From: Luteolibacter sp. Y139 | GTDB lineage: Bacteria > Verrucomicrobiota > Verrucomicrobiia > Verrucomicrobiales > Akkermansiaceae | Direction: 5' to 3' | Length of the DNA: 64,000 nucleotides | NCBI RefSeq assembly: GCF_038066715.1 | Contig: NZ_JBBUKT010000010.1 | Location: 62,001 to 126,000, forward strand | Shown: positions 52,075 through 62,030 of the stretch, piece by piece | Position numbering within the stretch: position 1 is the stretch's first letter | Layout of the letters: every line of letters starts with the position of its first letter | Notes under the pieces: generated by a model | What the model saw: the letters and a program-made list of their open reading frames with translations, nothing else | Told to the model about the DNA's origin: nothing | The model's database searches: none | Position numbers and translations under genes: made by a program

Positions 52075-52133
52075 ACCCTGGGTAGCCTCCTGCGTCGGCA
52101 ACCCAGGGCTTTGGAGCGTAGTCCCGTTGGGAC
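52075..52133. repeat. Structured intergenic repeat, family A copy 2 (partial)
   Basis: CCCTGGGT (52076-52083) pairs with ACCCAGGG (52101-52108), followed by CTTTGGAGCGTA and the hairpin GTCCCGTTGGGAC (52121-52133). It matches the last two hairpins of the copies at 2964 and 57188 in order and spacing, but the first hairpin is missing or unrecognisable. Confidence 0.6.
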
Positions 52134-52225
52134 AAGAGAAGGATCTCACGATGCGGCTTATGGCCGCTGAAGTGCGACGGTCATAGACGCGCCGCTACAT
52201 GGGAGAGCGGCGGTATATGCGAAAG

Positions 52226-52259
52226 AAAAAGGCCGGCCTCGTGAGAGGCCGGCCTTTTT
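52226..52259. terminator. Bidirectional rho-independent terminator between terC and rpoD
   Basis: AAAAA, then GGCCGGCCTC paired with GAGGCCGGCC around GTGA, then TTTTT. The stem is perfect (10 bp) and has a T-run on both strands, so it can end rpoD transcripts and any reading from the other side. It lies 15 bp beyond the rpoD stop. Confidence 0.95.
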
Positions 52260-52273
52260 GTGGAAGACGTTTG

Positions 52274-54322
<2,049 letters not shown>

Positions 54323-54363
54323 GGAAAGTAGGAAGGAAGGGTAATTCGGGACAAAAATCACCC

Positions 54364-54392
54364 ATTATAGGCGCAACGGGCCTAGGTCCGAA
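54364..54392 (-). promoter_or_regulatory. Sigma-70-type promoter of rpoD
   Basis: On the reverse strand, TTCGGA (54392-54387) is separated by exactly 17 bp from a perfect TATAAT (54369-54364). Transcription would start near 54357, about 35 bp upstream of the rpoD ATG at 54322. This is the best promoter seen in the window. Confidence 0.7.
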
Positions 54393-54453
54393 GCGGGCGG
54401 GAATATTCGGGGCATCCCCGTACCCGTCAAGGATTGTTTTCGGGCCTTGAGGG

Positions 54454-56328
54454 TTAGTGAGTTTTACGCGGAAACGGCTTGAAGGGAGGCTTGGGTTTCG
54501 GGGCGAAACGGTCACTGAAAACGAAGCGCTGTCTTACACCTTTGAGCAGTTCGGCGACCAACTTTGTTTCGTTGAGAAGGCGGTTGATTTCGCCGGGTTG
54601 AAGGCCGGGTTGGTTCAGGCGCGCGTCGATCGCCGCGCCGCGTTGGTGCAGTGCTTTCGCTCCGATTTCGGCGAGAGCCTCTTCCGCGGCAGTCACGGCA
54701 TTTTCGGGCGGGTCGTCGTGGAAGGTGGGGTCGGAGGTCAGGGCAAGCCGTTGCGGTTCGGAAAGGCTGGCGATGAAGGCATTCACCGAGACGTGCGAGG
54801 TGGGGTCGGGGCGTGCGGAGAGAATTTCTTCCAGAAGAGGCACACCTTCCAGGAACTCGGCGGCCTCGTGGATCGGCTCAAATTGCTCGGCGAGCCATTC
54901 CTGTGCCGCGCCCGAGTGAAGGGCCAAGCCGCAGAGATAGGAGACGGTGGAATCGATGGGCATGCCCTCGATCTTTTCCGGTTGCGGGGCTGCGTTGCGA
55001 TCGATGGGCGGGGGCTTGTTCTTCGCCGCGCGGGCCGTGCGGAAGACGGCGTCACGGAGCTCGATCGTGCCAGCCTTCAGGCGGGTGCCGACGTGCTGGA
55101 TCATGCCCTCGCGGATGACGGCATCCGGGATCAAGGAGAGCAAGGATGTGCATTCCTTGGCGAATTCCAGACGTTGCTGCGGGTCGGCGAGGAGGCCGGC
55201 GGCGGAGGCGCGGTCGATCTTGAAGTCGAAGAAGTCCACGGCGTTCCCCAGCACTTCGCGGAAGGCCTCGGCACCGTGCTTCTGCATGAAGGAATCCGGG
55301 TCTTCGCCTGCGGGCATGCGGACGACGCGGACGGGAAGGCCTTCTGCCGCGAGGACGCGAAAGGCCTTCTCGGTGGCCTCGATGCCGGCCTTGTCCGCGT
55401 CGAAGCAGAGGAGGGCCTTCTTGGCGTAGCGGCGCAGGAGCTTGGCGTGGTCTGGGGTGAAGGCGGTGCCGCCGGTGGCGATGACGTGGGTAATGCCCTG
55501 CTCGTGGCAGGAGATGGCATCGAGCTGACCCTCGCAGATGAGGACGGCTTGCTCGGTGAGAATGGATTTCCGAGCGCGGTCGAGGGCGAACAGGACCTTC
55601 GATTTCTTGAAGAGGGCGGTTTCCGGGGAGTTGATGTACTTGCCGCTGTTCGGGTCGTGGCGGAGCTGGCGGGCGGTGAAGGCGATGACGTCGCCGTGCT
55701 CATTCCGGATGGGGAACATGAGGCGGTCGCGGAAGCGGACGTAGATGCCGCCGCGATCCTTTTCCACGAAGATGCCGGCTTCGATCCACTCGCCGCGCTT
55801 GAAGTTCTGGGTGCGGGCCCAACTGAGGAAGGTCTCGGGGTTTTCGGGCATCCAGCCGACCTGCCAATTGACCGCCATGTCCTTGCCGAAGCCGCGGGAC
55901 TTCAGGTAGTCGCGGGCGTGGGTCGCCTCGCGGGTGAAGAGCATTTCGTGGAGGTAGCGGGCGACCTCGCGGTGGAGGTCGAGAAGGCGTCCGCGTTGAC
56001 GGCGGGCGCGGTCTTCCTTCGGATCGGGTGCTTCCTCGACGACGGCGATGCCGGCGCGGGCGCCGAGTTTCTTCACGGCGTCGGCGAAGGTGAGGTTCTC
56101 GTATTCGCGGACGAAGGTGATGGCGTCACCGCTCTTGCCGCAGCCGAAGCAGTGGAAGAACTGGCGGGCCTGATTGATGTTGAAGGACGGCGTTTTCTCG
56201 CTGTGGAAGGGGCAGAGCGCCTTGTAGGCGGGGCCGGTCCGCTTCACCTCGATATAGGATCCGATCACATCCACGATGTCCGTGGCGGCGAGGATCTGTT
56301 CGGTGGTTTCGCGGGAAATCTGCGACAC
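54454..56328 (-). CDS. dnaG: DNA primase DnaG
   Basis: Makes the RNA primers for DNA replication. The 624-residue protein has the zinc-finger domain with LCPFHSEKTPSFNI (C39, H42) and FHCFGCGKSGD. The RNA-polymerase core has VGWMPENPETF, FPIRNEHGDVIAFTARQL and KSKVLFALDRAR, and the TOPRIM motifs are ICEGQLDAISCHE and LCFDADKAGIEA. The helicase-binding C-terminus is helical. The GTG at 56328 begins the family's N-terminus; a TTG 33 bp earlier is in frame but adds a stretch without support. Together with rpoD on the same strand it resembles part of a macromolecular-synthesis block, without rpsU next to it. Confidence 0.95.
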   Translation of the reverse strand: MSQISRETTEQILAATDIVDVIGSYIEVKRTGPAYKALCPFHSEKTPSFNINQARQFFHCFGCGKSGDAITFVREYENLTFADAVKKLGARAGIAVVEEAPDPKEDRARRQRGRLLDLHREVARYLHEMLFTREATHARDYLKSRGFGKDMAVNWQVGWMPENPETFLSWARTQNFKRGEWIEAGIFVEKDRGGIYVRFRDRLMFPIRNEHGDVIAFTARQLRHDPNSGKYINSPETALFKKSKVLFALDRARKSILTEQAVLICEGQLDAISCHEQGITHVIATGGTAFTPDHAKLLRRYAKKALLCFDADKAGIEATEKAFRVLAAEGLPVRVVRMPAGEDPDSFMQKHGAEAFREVLGNAVDFFDFKIDRASAAGLLADPQQRLEFAKECTSLLSLIPDAVIREGMIQHVGTRLKAGTIELRDAVFRTARAAKNKPPPIDRNAAPQPEKIEGMPIDSTVSYLCGLALHSGAAQEWLAEQFEPIHEAAEFLEGVPLLEEILSARPDPTSHVSVNAFIASLSEPQRLALTSDPTFHDDPPENAVTAAEEALAEIGAKALHQRGAAIDARLNQPGLQPGEINRLLNETKLVAELLKGVRQRFVFSDRFAPKPKPPFKPFPRKTH

Positions 56329-56460
56329 GCGGGTGAGTAAAGCGTGCCCAGGGGAAATCAAAAGCGCGCATGCCTAACTTTTCGGATGCGGGGACAAAAC
56401 CCCGGTGCAGGTTCGCTTTGATCGAAGGAATCCCTTCGGGGATCGAACTCAAAAACTGAT

Positions 56461-56628
56461 ATGAAAGTCGTCCGCAAGAACGCCAAGGGTGAAACCCGGC
56501 AATTGCTGTTGAAGGAATATTTCCTGAATGCCTACCTGATCGCGCTGCTGAAGCGGGTGGGGGAAGGCGCGGCGAAATTCTCCAAAACTCCTGAACTGGA
56601 GCCTGTCCGGGTCCGAGCCGGTCGTTGA
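56461..56628 (+). CDS. Small basic protein, 55 residues, unknown
   Basis: ATG 56461 opens MKVVRKNAKGETRQLLLKEY, then FLNAYLIALLKRVGEG and AAKFSKTPELEPVRVRAGR, stop at 56626. It is rich in Lys and Arg and could form one amphipathic helix (LLLKEYFLNAYLIALLKRV). The upstream bases give no strong ribosome-binding sequence. It sits between the divergent dnaG start and a TPR gene on the same strand. No family is recognised; the reading frame may be fortuitous. Confidence 0.4.
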   Translation: MKVVRKNAKGETRQLLLKEYFLNAYLIALLKRVGEGAAKFSKTPELEPVRVRAGR

Positions 56629-56690
56629 GCGAGTGTGACGTTTGAAATGGGAGGTTGCCTTGCCGGAACGCATCGTTTAGCGTTCCGGTA

Positions 56691-57155
56691 ATGGACGACC
56701 TCCAAGTAATGAGGTCCGCGCTGGGCTGGCTGGAACTGGGTTTACCGGAGGAGGCCTTGTCGGAACTCGCCTCGCTATCCGCGAGGGACCGGATGCGCCG
56801 CCACGCGCTGGAGCTGCGGCTGATCGCTGAGATGGAGTCTCACCGCTGGAATGCGGCAGCGGATACAGGGCGGCTGCTGTGTCTGAAGGAGCCGAAGGAG
56901 GCGCGTTTTTTCATCCATGCGGCGTATTGCCTGCATGAGACCGGGGATACGTTGGCGGCTCGGGATTGGCTGCTGCGGGGGCCGGCGACGCTGATCGAGG
57001 ATCCGCTGTTTCATTACAACATCGCTTGTTACCTAGCGGTGTTAGGGGATCGGAAGCGGGCTGAGTCGCACTTGGAGCGGGCGTTCGAGATGGATGAGTC
57101 GCTACGGGAGTCGGCGCAGGAGGATACGGATCTGGCGGCGCTGCATAAGAAGTGA
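56691..57155 (+). CDS. TPR-repeat protein
   Basis: A 154-residue soluble protein made almost entirely of TPR-like helices: QVMRSALGWLELGLPEEALSELASLSA, ALELRLIAEMESHRWNAAADTGRLL, FFIHAAYCLHETGDTLAARDWLLRGPA, FHYNIACYLAVLGDRKRAESHLERAFEMD. About four repeats form a small adaptor solenoid with no enzyme domain. There is no signal peptide. Partners are unknown. ATG 56691 is chosen over an earlier in-frame start because the helices begin there. Confidence 0.75.
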   Translation: MDDLQVMRSALGWLELGLPEEALSELASLSARDRMRRHALELRLIAEMESHRWNAAADTGRLLCLKEPKEARFFIHAAYCLHETGDTLAARDWLLRGPATLIEDPLFHYNIACYLAVLGDRKRAESHLERAFEMDESLRESAQEDTDLAALHKK

Positions 57156-57187
57156 CGGGATTTGTTGAGGTGGCTCTGGCCGTTGCC

Positions 57188-57276
57188 CGCATGAGGTGTC
57201 CCTTCAGGACACGGACGTGCTATGTGGCCGAACCCCGCACTTCGTGCGGGGCTTTTATGAGTGGTCCCGTTGGGAC
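57188..57276. repeat. Structured intergenic repeat, family A copy 3
   Basis: CGCATGAGG, then GTGTCC-cttca-GGACAC, then CCCCGCAC-tt-GTGCGGGG followed by CTTTTATGAG, and the hairpin GTCCC-gtt-GGGAC. Relative to the copy at 2964, the first stem changes from GCGTCC/GGACGC to GTGTCC/GGACAC and the second from CCCGGCAC/GTGCCGGG to CCCCGCAC/GTGCGGGG. Both are paired changes that keep pairing. Confidence 0.8.
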
Positions 57277-57291
57277 CTGGAGAAATTGCGC

Positions 57292-57326
57292 AAAAAAAGC
57301 CCGCACCTTGGGAGGAGCGGGCTTCT
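57292..57326 (-). terminator. Rho-independent terminator after sucD
   Basis: Read on the reverse strand, GAAGCCCGC pairs with GCGGGCTT around TCCTCCCAAGGT and is followed by TTTTTT. It ends the sucC-VOC-VOC-sucD operon, 26 bp beyond the sucD stop. Confidence 0.85.
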
Positions 57327-57351
57327 TGAGAATGGACGCTGATGCGGAGGC

Positions 57352-58248
57352 TTATTTGCCCCAGCGGGCGAGAAGGGTCGTCGCCATGTCGCTGGGGGTT
57401 TCGGCGACGGCGATGCCGCACTCGGCGAGGATGCGCTTCTTGGCCTGGGCGGTGTCTTCTTCGCCGCCAACGATGGCGCCGGCGTGGCCCATGCGGCGTC
57501 CTGGAGGTGCGGTGGCACCGGCGATGAAGCCGGCGATGGGCTTCTTGCAGTTTTCCTTGGCCCAGCGGGCGGCTTCAACTTCGGCGGTGCCGCCGATTTC
57601 GCCGATCAGGATGATGGCTTCGGTCTCGGGGTCGTTGTTGAACATTTCCAGCACGTCGAGGTGGCTGGTGCCATTGATCGGGTCGCCGCCGATGCCGACG
57701 AGCGTGCTCTGGCCGTAGCCGAGCTGGGTGAGCTGGAACACGGCCTCATAGGTGAGGGTGCCGGAGCGGGAGACGACGCCGACATTGCCGCGCTTGCAGA
57801 TCTGGCTGGGGGTGATGCCGATGCGGCAGCCGCCGTGGGATTTCTCGCCGAGGCCGGGAGTGACGAGGCCGGGGCAATTCGGGCCGATGAGGCGGGACTT
57901 GGAGCCGCGCATGGCTTCCTTCACGCGCATCATGTCCATGACGGGGATGCCCTCGGTGATGCAGACGACGAGCTCCACGCCTGCGTCGACGGCTTCCAGG
58001 ATGGCATCGGCCGCGAATGGCGGCGGGACGAAGATGGCGGAGGCGGTGGCGCCGGTTTCCGTCACGGCCTGCTCGACGGTGTCGAAGATCGGCACGACGT
58101 TCGCGAACTTCTGGCCAGCCTTGCCGGGCGTGACGCCGGCGACGAGCTTGGTGCCGTAGTCGAGGGACAACTGCGCGTGGCGTGCGCCGAAGCTGCCGGT
58201 GATGCCCTGCACGAGGAGCTTGGTATTTTCGTCAACGAGGATGGCCAT
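57352..58248 (-). CDS. sucD: Succinyl-CoA ligase (ADP/GDP-forming), alpha subunit
   Basis: The alpha subunit converts succinyl-CoA to succinate with phosphorylation of ADP or GDP in the TCA cycle. The 298-residue protein has [34 protein letters not shown] at the CoA site, [51 protein letters not shown] and the active histidine in GHAGAIVGG. Unusually, two VOC-family genes stand between it and sucC on the same strand. All four are close enough to be one operon, ended by the terminator at 57292. Confidence 0.96.
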   Translation of the reverse strand: MAILVDENTKLLVQGITGSFGARHAQLSLDYGTKLVAGVTPGKAGQKFANVVPIFDTVEQAVTETGATASAIFVPPPFAADAILEAVDAGVELVVCITEGIPVMDMMRVKEAMRGSKSRLIGPNCPGLVTPGLGEKSHGGCRIGITPSQICKRGNVGVVSRSGTLTYEAVFQLTQLGYGQSTLVGIGGDPINGTSHLDVLEMFNNDPETEAIILIGEIGGTAEVEAARWAKENCKKPIAGFIAGATAPPGRRMGHAGAIVGGEEDTAQAKKRILAECGIAVAETPSDMATTLLARWGK

Positions 58249-58294
58249 GGGGAAAGTTTGCTAGGTGTCAGTATTCAGTTTTCAGCAGGAGCAC

Positions 58295-58672
58295 TCAGCC
58301 GTGGCCGGGCTTGCGCTTGTGAATGATGAGCGGGCTGCCGTCGGGATCTGCGATCATGAGCATATGGCAGACCGGAGTTTCGATGGGGCCCATATTGATG
58401 GTGACACCCGCGGCTTTGACCCGTGCTACGGCGGCGTCGAAGTCATCGACTTCCAACCCGACGGTGCAGCCCGCAGGGCTGGGGGCCCAGCCGGGAGTCT
58501 TGCCGAGGCTGAGCGTGCCCGCGCCGATGTCGAACTCGACCCAGTGGCCGCTGCCGTCCTCCATCTGGTGATCCATCGTCTTGGTCAGTCCGAGGATGCC
58601 TTCATAGAAGGCGATGGACCGCGCCATGTCAGTGACCGGGTAGCAGGAGAATGCGATTTCGGTGACTTTCAT
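58295..58672 (-). CDS. VOC (glyoxalase/bleomycin-resistance-type) family protein 1
   Basis: A 125-residue soluble protein with the two-module VOC fold. It begins CYPVTDMARSIAFYEGILGLTKT, has GHWVEFDIGAGTLSLGK in the middle and VCHMLMIADPDGSPLIIHKR at the end. The metal-ligand positions typical of glyoxalase I are only partly present, so the substrate is unknown. It is 47 bp upstream of sucD and 8 bp downstream of its paralog, inside the sucCD operon. Confidence 0.85.
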   Translation of the reverse strand: MKVTEIAFSCYPVTDMARSIAFYEGILGLTKTMDHQMEDGSGHWVEFDIGAGTLSLGKTPGWAPSPAGCTVGLEVDDFDAAVARVKAAGVTINMGPIETPVCHMLMIADPDGSPLIIHKRKPGHG

Positions 58673-58679
58673 GGCAGCG

Positions 58680-59093
58680 TCAGTGCGAGCACGAGCCCGA
58701 GCACTCGGGGTGGTTCGGCTTCTTCTGGTGAAGGGCCACGGTATTGCCGCTGGGATCGGCGATCAGGGCCATGCGGCAGACGGGGAAGTCTTGCGCGGGC
58801 AGGATGATCTTCACGCCTGCGGCGGCGAGCTTCTCGAGAGCGATATCGAGGTCCTCGAGTTCGAAGGCCAGACCACCGCCGCCCGCATTGGGCTGCCATT
58901 GGTCATTGGCCTGGGCGATGGCGAGGGTATGGCCGCCGGGGATCTCGAATTCGACCCAGCCGGCCTTGCCTTCATGTTCGAAGACCATGCCTTCCTTGAG
59001 GCCGATGATGTCGCGGTAGAATTTGCGCGTCTCCTCGATGTCGAGGGCTGGATATCCCGTGAAACCTGCTTCTTTAATGCCGATTTTGTTCAT
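58680..59093 (-). CDS. VOC family protein 2 (paralog of the neighbour)
   Basis: A 137-residue soluble protein of the VOC superfamily. It has FTGYPALDIEETRKFYRDIIGLKEGM, GWVEFEIPGGHTLAIAQAN and CRMALIADPSGNTVALHQKK, the same pattern as the downstream paralog. The end PNHPECSGSCSH has extra cysteines. Likely a product of tandem duplication. Whether they act on succinate-related metabolites or are independent enzymes is not visible. Start ATG 59093; 22 bp upstream is the sucC stop. Confidence 0.85.
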   Translation of the reverse strand: MNKIGIKEAGFTGYPALDIEETRKFYRDIIGLKEGMVFEHEGKAGWVEFEIPGGHTLAIAQANDQWQPNAGGGGLAFELEDLDIALEKLAAAGVKIILPAQDFPVCRMALIADPSGNTVALHQKKPNHPECSGSCSH

Positions 59094-59114
59094 GGCGGGA
59101 TACCGGTAAGCGCG

Positions 59115-60296
59115 TCAGGCGACGGCTGCCACGATCTTTTGGGCACCGTCCGCCATGGTGCTGGCGGAGACGATGTTCAGGCCGCTGGCGTCGAGGGTGG
59201 CCTTGCCAGCGTCGACGTTGTTGCCTTCGAGGCGGACGACGAGCGGGATGGGCAGGCCGGTTTCCTTGGCTGCGGCGATCACGCCTTCGGCGATGACGTT
59301 GCAGTCCATGATGCCGCCGAAGATATTGATGAGGATGCCCTTCACCTGCGGGTCGCCGAGGATGATCTTGAAGGCCGCGGTGACCTGCTCCTTGGAAGCG
59401 CCACCACCCACGTCGAGGAAGTTGGCCGGTTCGCCACCGTAGTGCTTGATGATGTCCATGGTGGCCATCGCGAGGCCGGCACCATTGACGAGGCAGGCGA
59501 TGTTGCCATCGAGGCCGATGTAGTTGAGATCGTATTCGGAAGCGGCGACTTCGCGGGGGTCTTCCTCTTCCTTGTCTCGCATGGCGACGATCTCCGGGTG
59601 GCGGAAGAGCGCATTGTCATCGAAGCCGAACTTGGCATCGAGCGCGAGCACGCGGCCATCGGGAGTGGTGACGAGCGGATTGATCTCAAGCATCGAGCAA
59701 TCGAGCGAGACGAAGAGCTTGTAGAGGTTCGAGAGCAGCTTGCCGAATTGCTTGCCGAGGTCGCCGGAGAGGCCCAGGGCGGCGGAGAGCTTGCGGATCT
59801 CGTAGCCCTGGAGGCCGAGAAGAGGGTGGACGAACTGACGGATGATCTTTTCCGGCGTGTTGTGCGCGACGTCCTCGATGCTCATGCCGCCTTCGGTGGA
59901 GGCGACGATGACCGGGCGACAGGTGGCGCGGTCCATGAGGATGGCGAGGTAGTATTCGTGGGTGATGTCGACGGCCTCGGCGACCATCACCTTGCGGACC
60001 AGCTTGCCGGCTTCGCCGGTCTGCACGGTCACGAGGGTTTCATTGATCATCTTGCCGGCAAGCTCGGCGGCTTGCTCGGGCGATTCGATGAGGTGGACAC
60101 CGCCTTGGAAGCCATTCTTGAAGTGGCCCTTGCCACGGCCACCGGCGTGCACCTGGGCCTTGATGACGAGCTTGGCACCGGCGAATTCCTTCGCGGCGGC
60201 GGCGGCTTCTTCGGGGGTGGAAGCGACCTTGCCTTGCGGGCTTGGCACTTGGAAGCGGTCGAAAAGCTCCTTCGCCTGGTATTCGTGGATGTTCAT
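59115..60296 (-). CDS. sucC: Succinyl-CoA ligase (ADP/GDP-forming), beta subunit
   Basis: The beta subunit carries the ATP-grasp nucleotide site of succinyl-CoA ligase. The 393-residue protein begins [25 protein letters not shown]. It contains [18 protein letters not shown] (ATP-grasp), [56 protein letters not shown], and [17 protein letters not shown] with [17 protein letters not shown] at the end. ATG 60296 is the family start; the frame is open upstream but low-complexity. It is the first gene of the operon and diverges from truA with about 234 bp between them, where a promoter for both is likely but none is clear. Confidence 0.96.
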   Translation of the reverse strand: MNIHEYQAKELFDRFQVPSPQGKVASTPEEAAAAAKEFAGAKLVIKAQVHAGGRGKGHFKNGFQGGVHLIESPEQAAELAGKMINETLVTVQTGEAGKLVRKVMVAEAVDITHEYYLAILMDRATCRPVIVASTEGGMSIEDVAHNTPEKIIRQFVHPLLGLQGYEIRKLSAALGLSGDLGKQFGKLLSNLYKLFVSLDCSMLEINPLVTTPDGRVLALDAKFGFDDNALFRHPEIVAMRDKEEEDPREVAASEYDLNYIGLDGNIACLVNGAGLAMATMDIIKHYGGEPANFLDVGGGASKEQVTAAFKIILGDPQVKGILINIFGGIMDCNVIAEGVIAAAKETGLPIPLVVRLEGNNVDAGKATLDASGLNIVSASTMADGAQKIVAAVA

Positions 60297-60530
60297 GGGG
60301 CCGTCGGAAAATCGCGGCGACGCTAAGGGACGAGCGGGGAGGGTCAAGGAAAAGGCCGGAGGTGGGGGAAATGGTGCGGGAAGGGCATGGGAAGCGGCAA
60401 TTTCGGACAAGGAATCCGGGGGAATCCGGGGTGGAAACGTGCTGGTATGAGGGTGGCGAATTGGATGGTGAAGAGCGGTTCATCGACGGGGCGGGATTGA
60501 CCGGGAAACTCCAACAGGCAGGCTGCGGCG

Positions 60531-61289
60531 GTGCGTCTGAAATTGATCATCGCCTATGATGGCCGCGATATCGAGGGGTGGCAGTCCCAGGCCGGTGGGA
60601 ACACCGTGCAGGATTTGATTGAGAAGGCCCTCGCGGAGACGGCGAAGCAGCCGGTGCGTTTGCATGGTTCGGGGCGGACGGATGCGGGGGTGCATGCGCT
60701 GGCGCAGGTGGCGCATTTCGATGCGCCGGATGACCTGACGATGAATCCCTTCAACTGGGTGCCGGCGCTGAACACGAAGTTGCCGGGGTCGATCCGGGTG
60801 ATGGCTTGTGAGGAGGTGGCGGCTGATTTTCATGCGCGCTTTTCGGCGGTGGGGAAGACCTACCGGTATGACATTTCGCTGGAGCCGGTGCTGTCACCGT
60901 TCCGGGCGGGGCGGGCCTGGCATCTGCCACGGCAACTGGATCCTTTCACGTTGCGCGAGGCGCTGGCGTTGTTTGAAGGGCGGCATGACTTCGAGGCGTT
61001 TGGCGCGAAGCGGGGGTATGAGACCGAGGAGACGAGCTATGTTCGCAACGTGACGCGGGTGGAGCTGGAGGAGATCGAGTTCGGGTGGCGGCTGCGGTAT
61101 TCGGGTGAGGGGTTTCTTTACAAGATGGTGAGGCTGATGACAGGGGCGGCGGTGCAGGCGGCGCAGGGGCGGCTGCGGATCGATCAATTGGCGGAGTATC
61201 TGGATCAGCCGAAGGGTTTGCCGGTGGGGAAGAGTCCGTTTTGTGCGCCGGCAGATGGGCTTTATCTGGAGTCGGTGCGTTACGAGTGA
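60531..61289 (+). CDS. truA: tRNA pseudouridine(38-40) synthase TruA
   Basis: Isomerises uridines 38-40 in the anticodon stem of tRNAs. The 252-residue protein has RLKLIIAYDGRDIEGWQSQAGGNTVQDLIEKAL, then the catalytic aspartate in SGRTDAGVHALAQVAHFD, VGKTYRYDISLEPVLSPF, and FLYKMVRLMTGAAVQAAQGRL. The start is GTG. It is followed at 7 bp by the trmO-like gene, so two tRNA-modifying genes are adjacent and probably co-transcribed. Confidence 0.95.
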   Translation: MRLKLIIAYDGRDIEGWQSQAGGNTVQDLIEKALAETAKQPVRLHGSGRTDAGVHALAQVAHFDAPDDLTMNPFNWVPALNTKLPGSIRVMACEEVAADFHARFSAVGKTYRYDISLEPVLSPFRAGRAWHLPRQLDPFTLREALALFEGRHDFEAFGAKRGYETEETSYVRNVTRVELEEIEFGWRLRYSGEGFLYKMVRLMTGAAVQAAQGRLRIDQLAEYLDQPKGLPVGKSPFCAPADGLYLESVRYE

Positions 61290-61296
61290 GCGAGCC

Positions 61297-61995
61297 ATGG
61301 AAATCCAACCGATCGCCCATCTGCGCACGTGCTTCGGCAGCAAATTTGCGGTGCCGCGGCAGCCGGGGTTGTGCCCGAGCGCTTGGGGGGAGCTGGTGTT
61401 CGAGCCGGAGTATCGGCAGGCGGAGGCGCTGCGGGGGATCGAGGGGTTTTCCCATCTGTGGCTGATCTTTGGCTTTCACCTGACGGCGAAGGGCGGGTGG
61501 AGCCCGACGGTGCGGCCGCCGCGGCTGGGGGGGAATGAGCGGGTCGGGGTGTTTGCGACGCGGTCGACTTTCCGGCCGAACAATCTGGGGCTTTCGCTGG
61601 TGCGGCTGGATGGGATCGAGCGGCGGGAGAAGGAGGGGAATGTGTTGTTGTTAGGCGGGGTCGATCTGGTGGACGGGACGCCGGTCTTCGACATCAAGCC
61701 GTACCTTCCGTATGCGGAGGCCTTGCCAGAGGCCCGGGGCGGGTTTGCGCAGGATGAGCCGGAGCGGCTGAAGGTGGCTTCTGAGACTGCGGACTTTGAC
61801 GGGCTGCCGGAGCGATCGCGGCGGGTGATTGTGGAAGCGCTGTCGCTGGATCCTCGGCCGCCGGCGGGGCGGGATGAGCCTGGGCGGGTGCACGGGGCTG
61901 GGCTCTGTGGGGTGGATGTGAAGTTCCGGATCGAGGGGGATGAGTGCCGGATCGTGGCGGTGGAAGCTGCGCCGGGTTCGGGGTTGAATGGTTAA
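61297..61995 (+). CDS. TrmO/TsaA-like tRNA m6t6A37 methyltransferase
   Basis: A 232-residue protein of the TsaA/YaeB family. It starts IQPIAHLRTCFGSKFAVPRQPGLCPSAWGELVFEPEYR, then FSHLWLIFGFHL, FATRSTFRPNNLGLSLVRL and PVFDIKPYLPYAEALPEARGGF. TrmO uses SAM to methylate N6 of t6A37 in tRNA-Thr. The C-terminal third (KVASETADFDGLPERSRRVIVEAL, then GLCGVDVKFRIEGDECRIV) is the usual accessory domain. The enzyme's neighbour truA modifies the same anticodon arm, so the pairing is functionally sensible. Confidence 0.9.
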   Translation: MEIQPIAHLRTCFGSKFAVPRQPGLCPSAWGELVFEPEYRQAEALRGIEGFSHLWLIFGFHLTAKGGWSPTVRPPRLGGNERVGVFATRSTFRPNNLGLSLVRLDGIERREKEGNVLLLGGVDLVDGTPVFDIKPYLPYAEALPEARGGFAQDEPERLKVASETADFDGLPERSRRVIVEALSLDPRPPAGRDEPGRVHGAGLCGVDVKFRIEGDECRIVAVEAAPGSGLNG

Positions 61996-62010
61996 GATAA
62001 GTGAACTAAG

Positions 62011-62030
62011 TTCCCGTTCATGAACGGGAA
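62011..62030. promoter_or_regulatory. Perfect 20-bp palindrome covering the ankyrin gene's start codon
   Basis: TTCCCGTTCATGAACGGGAA reads the same on both strands. The start codon ATG (62020-62022) lies at its centre. As RNA it can form a hairpin that buries the start codon; as DNA it could be a protein-binding site. The first codons M-N-G-K are encoded by its right half. Confidence 0.6.

Noticed and set aside
54457-56340. A 627-codon open frame antisense to dnaG, and similar long antisense frames opposite rpoD (52661-54331) and sucC/VOC/sucD (58662-60326)
   Set aside because: High GC at third codon positions leaves few stops on the opposite strand. The encoded sequences are compositionally odd and match no family, while the sense genes are certain.
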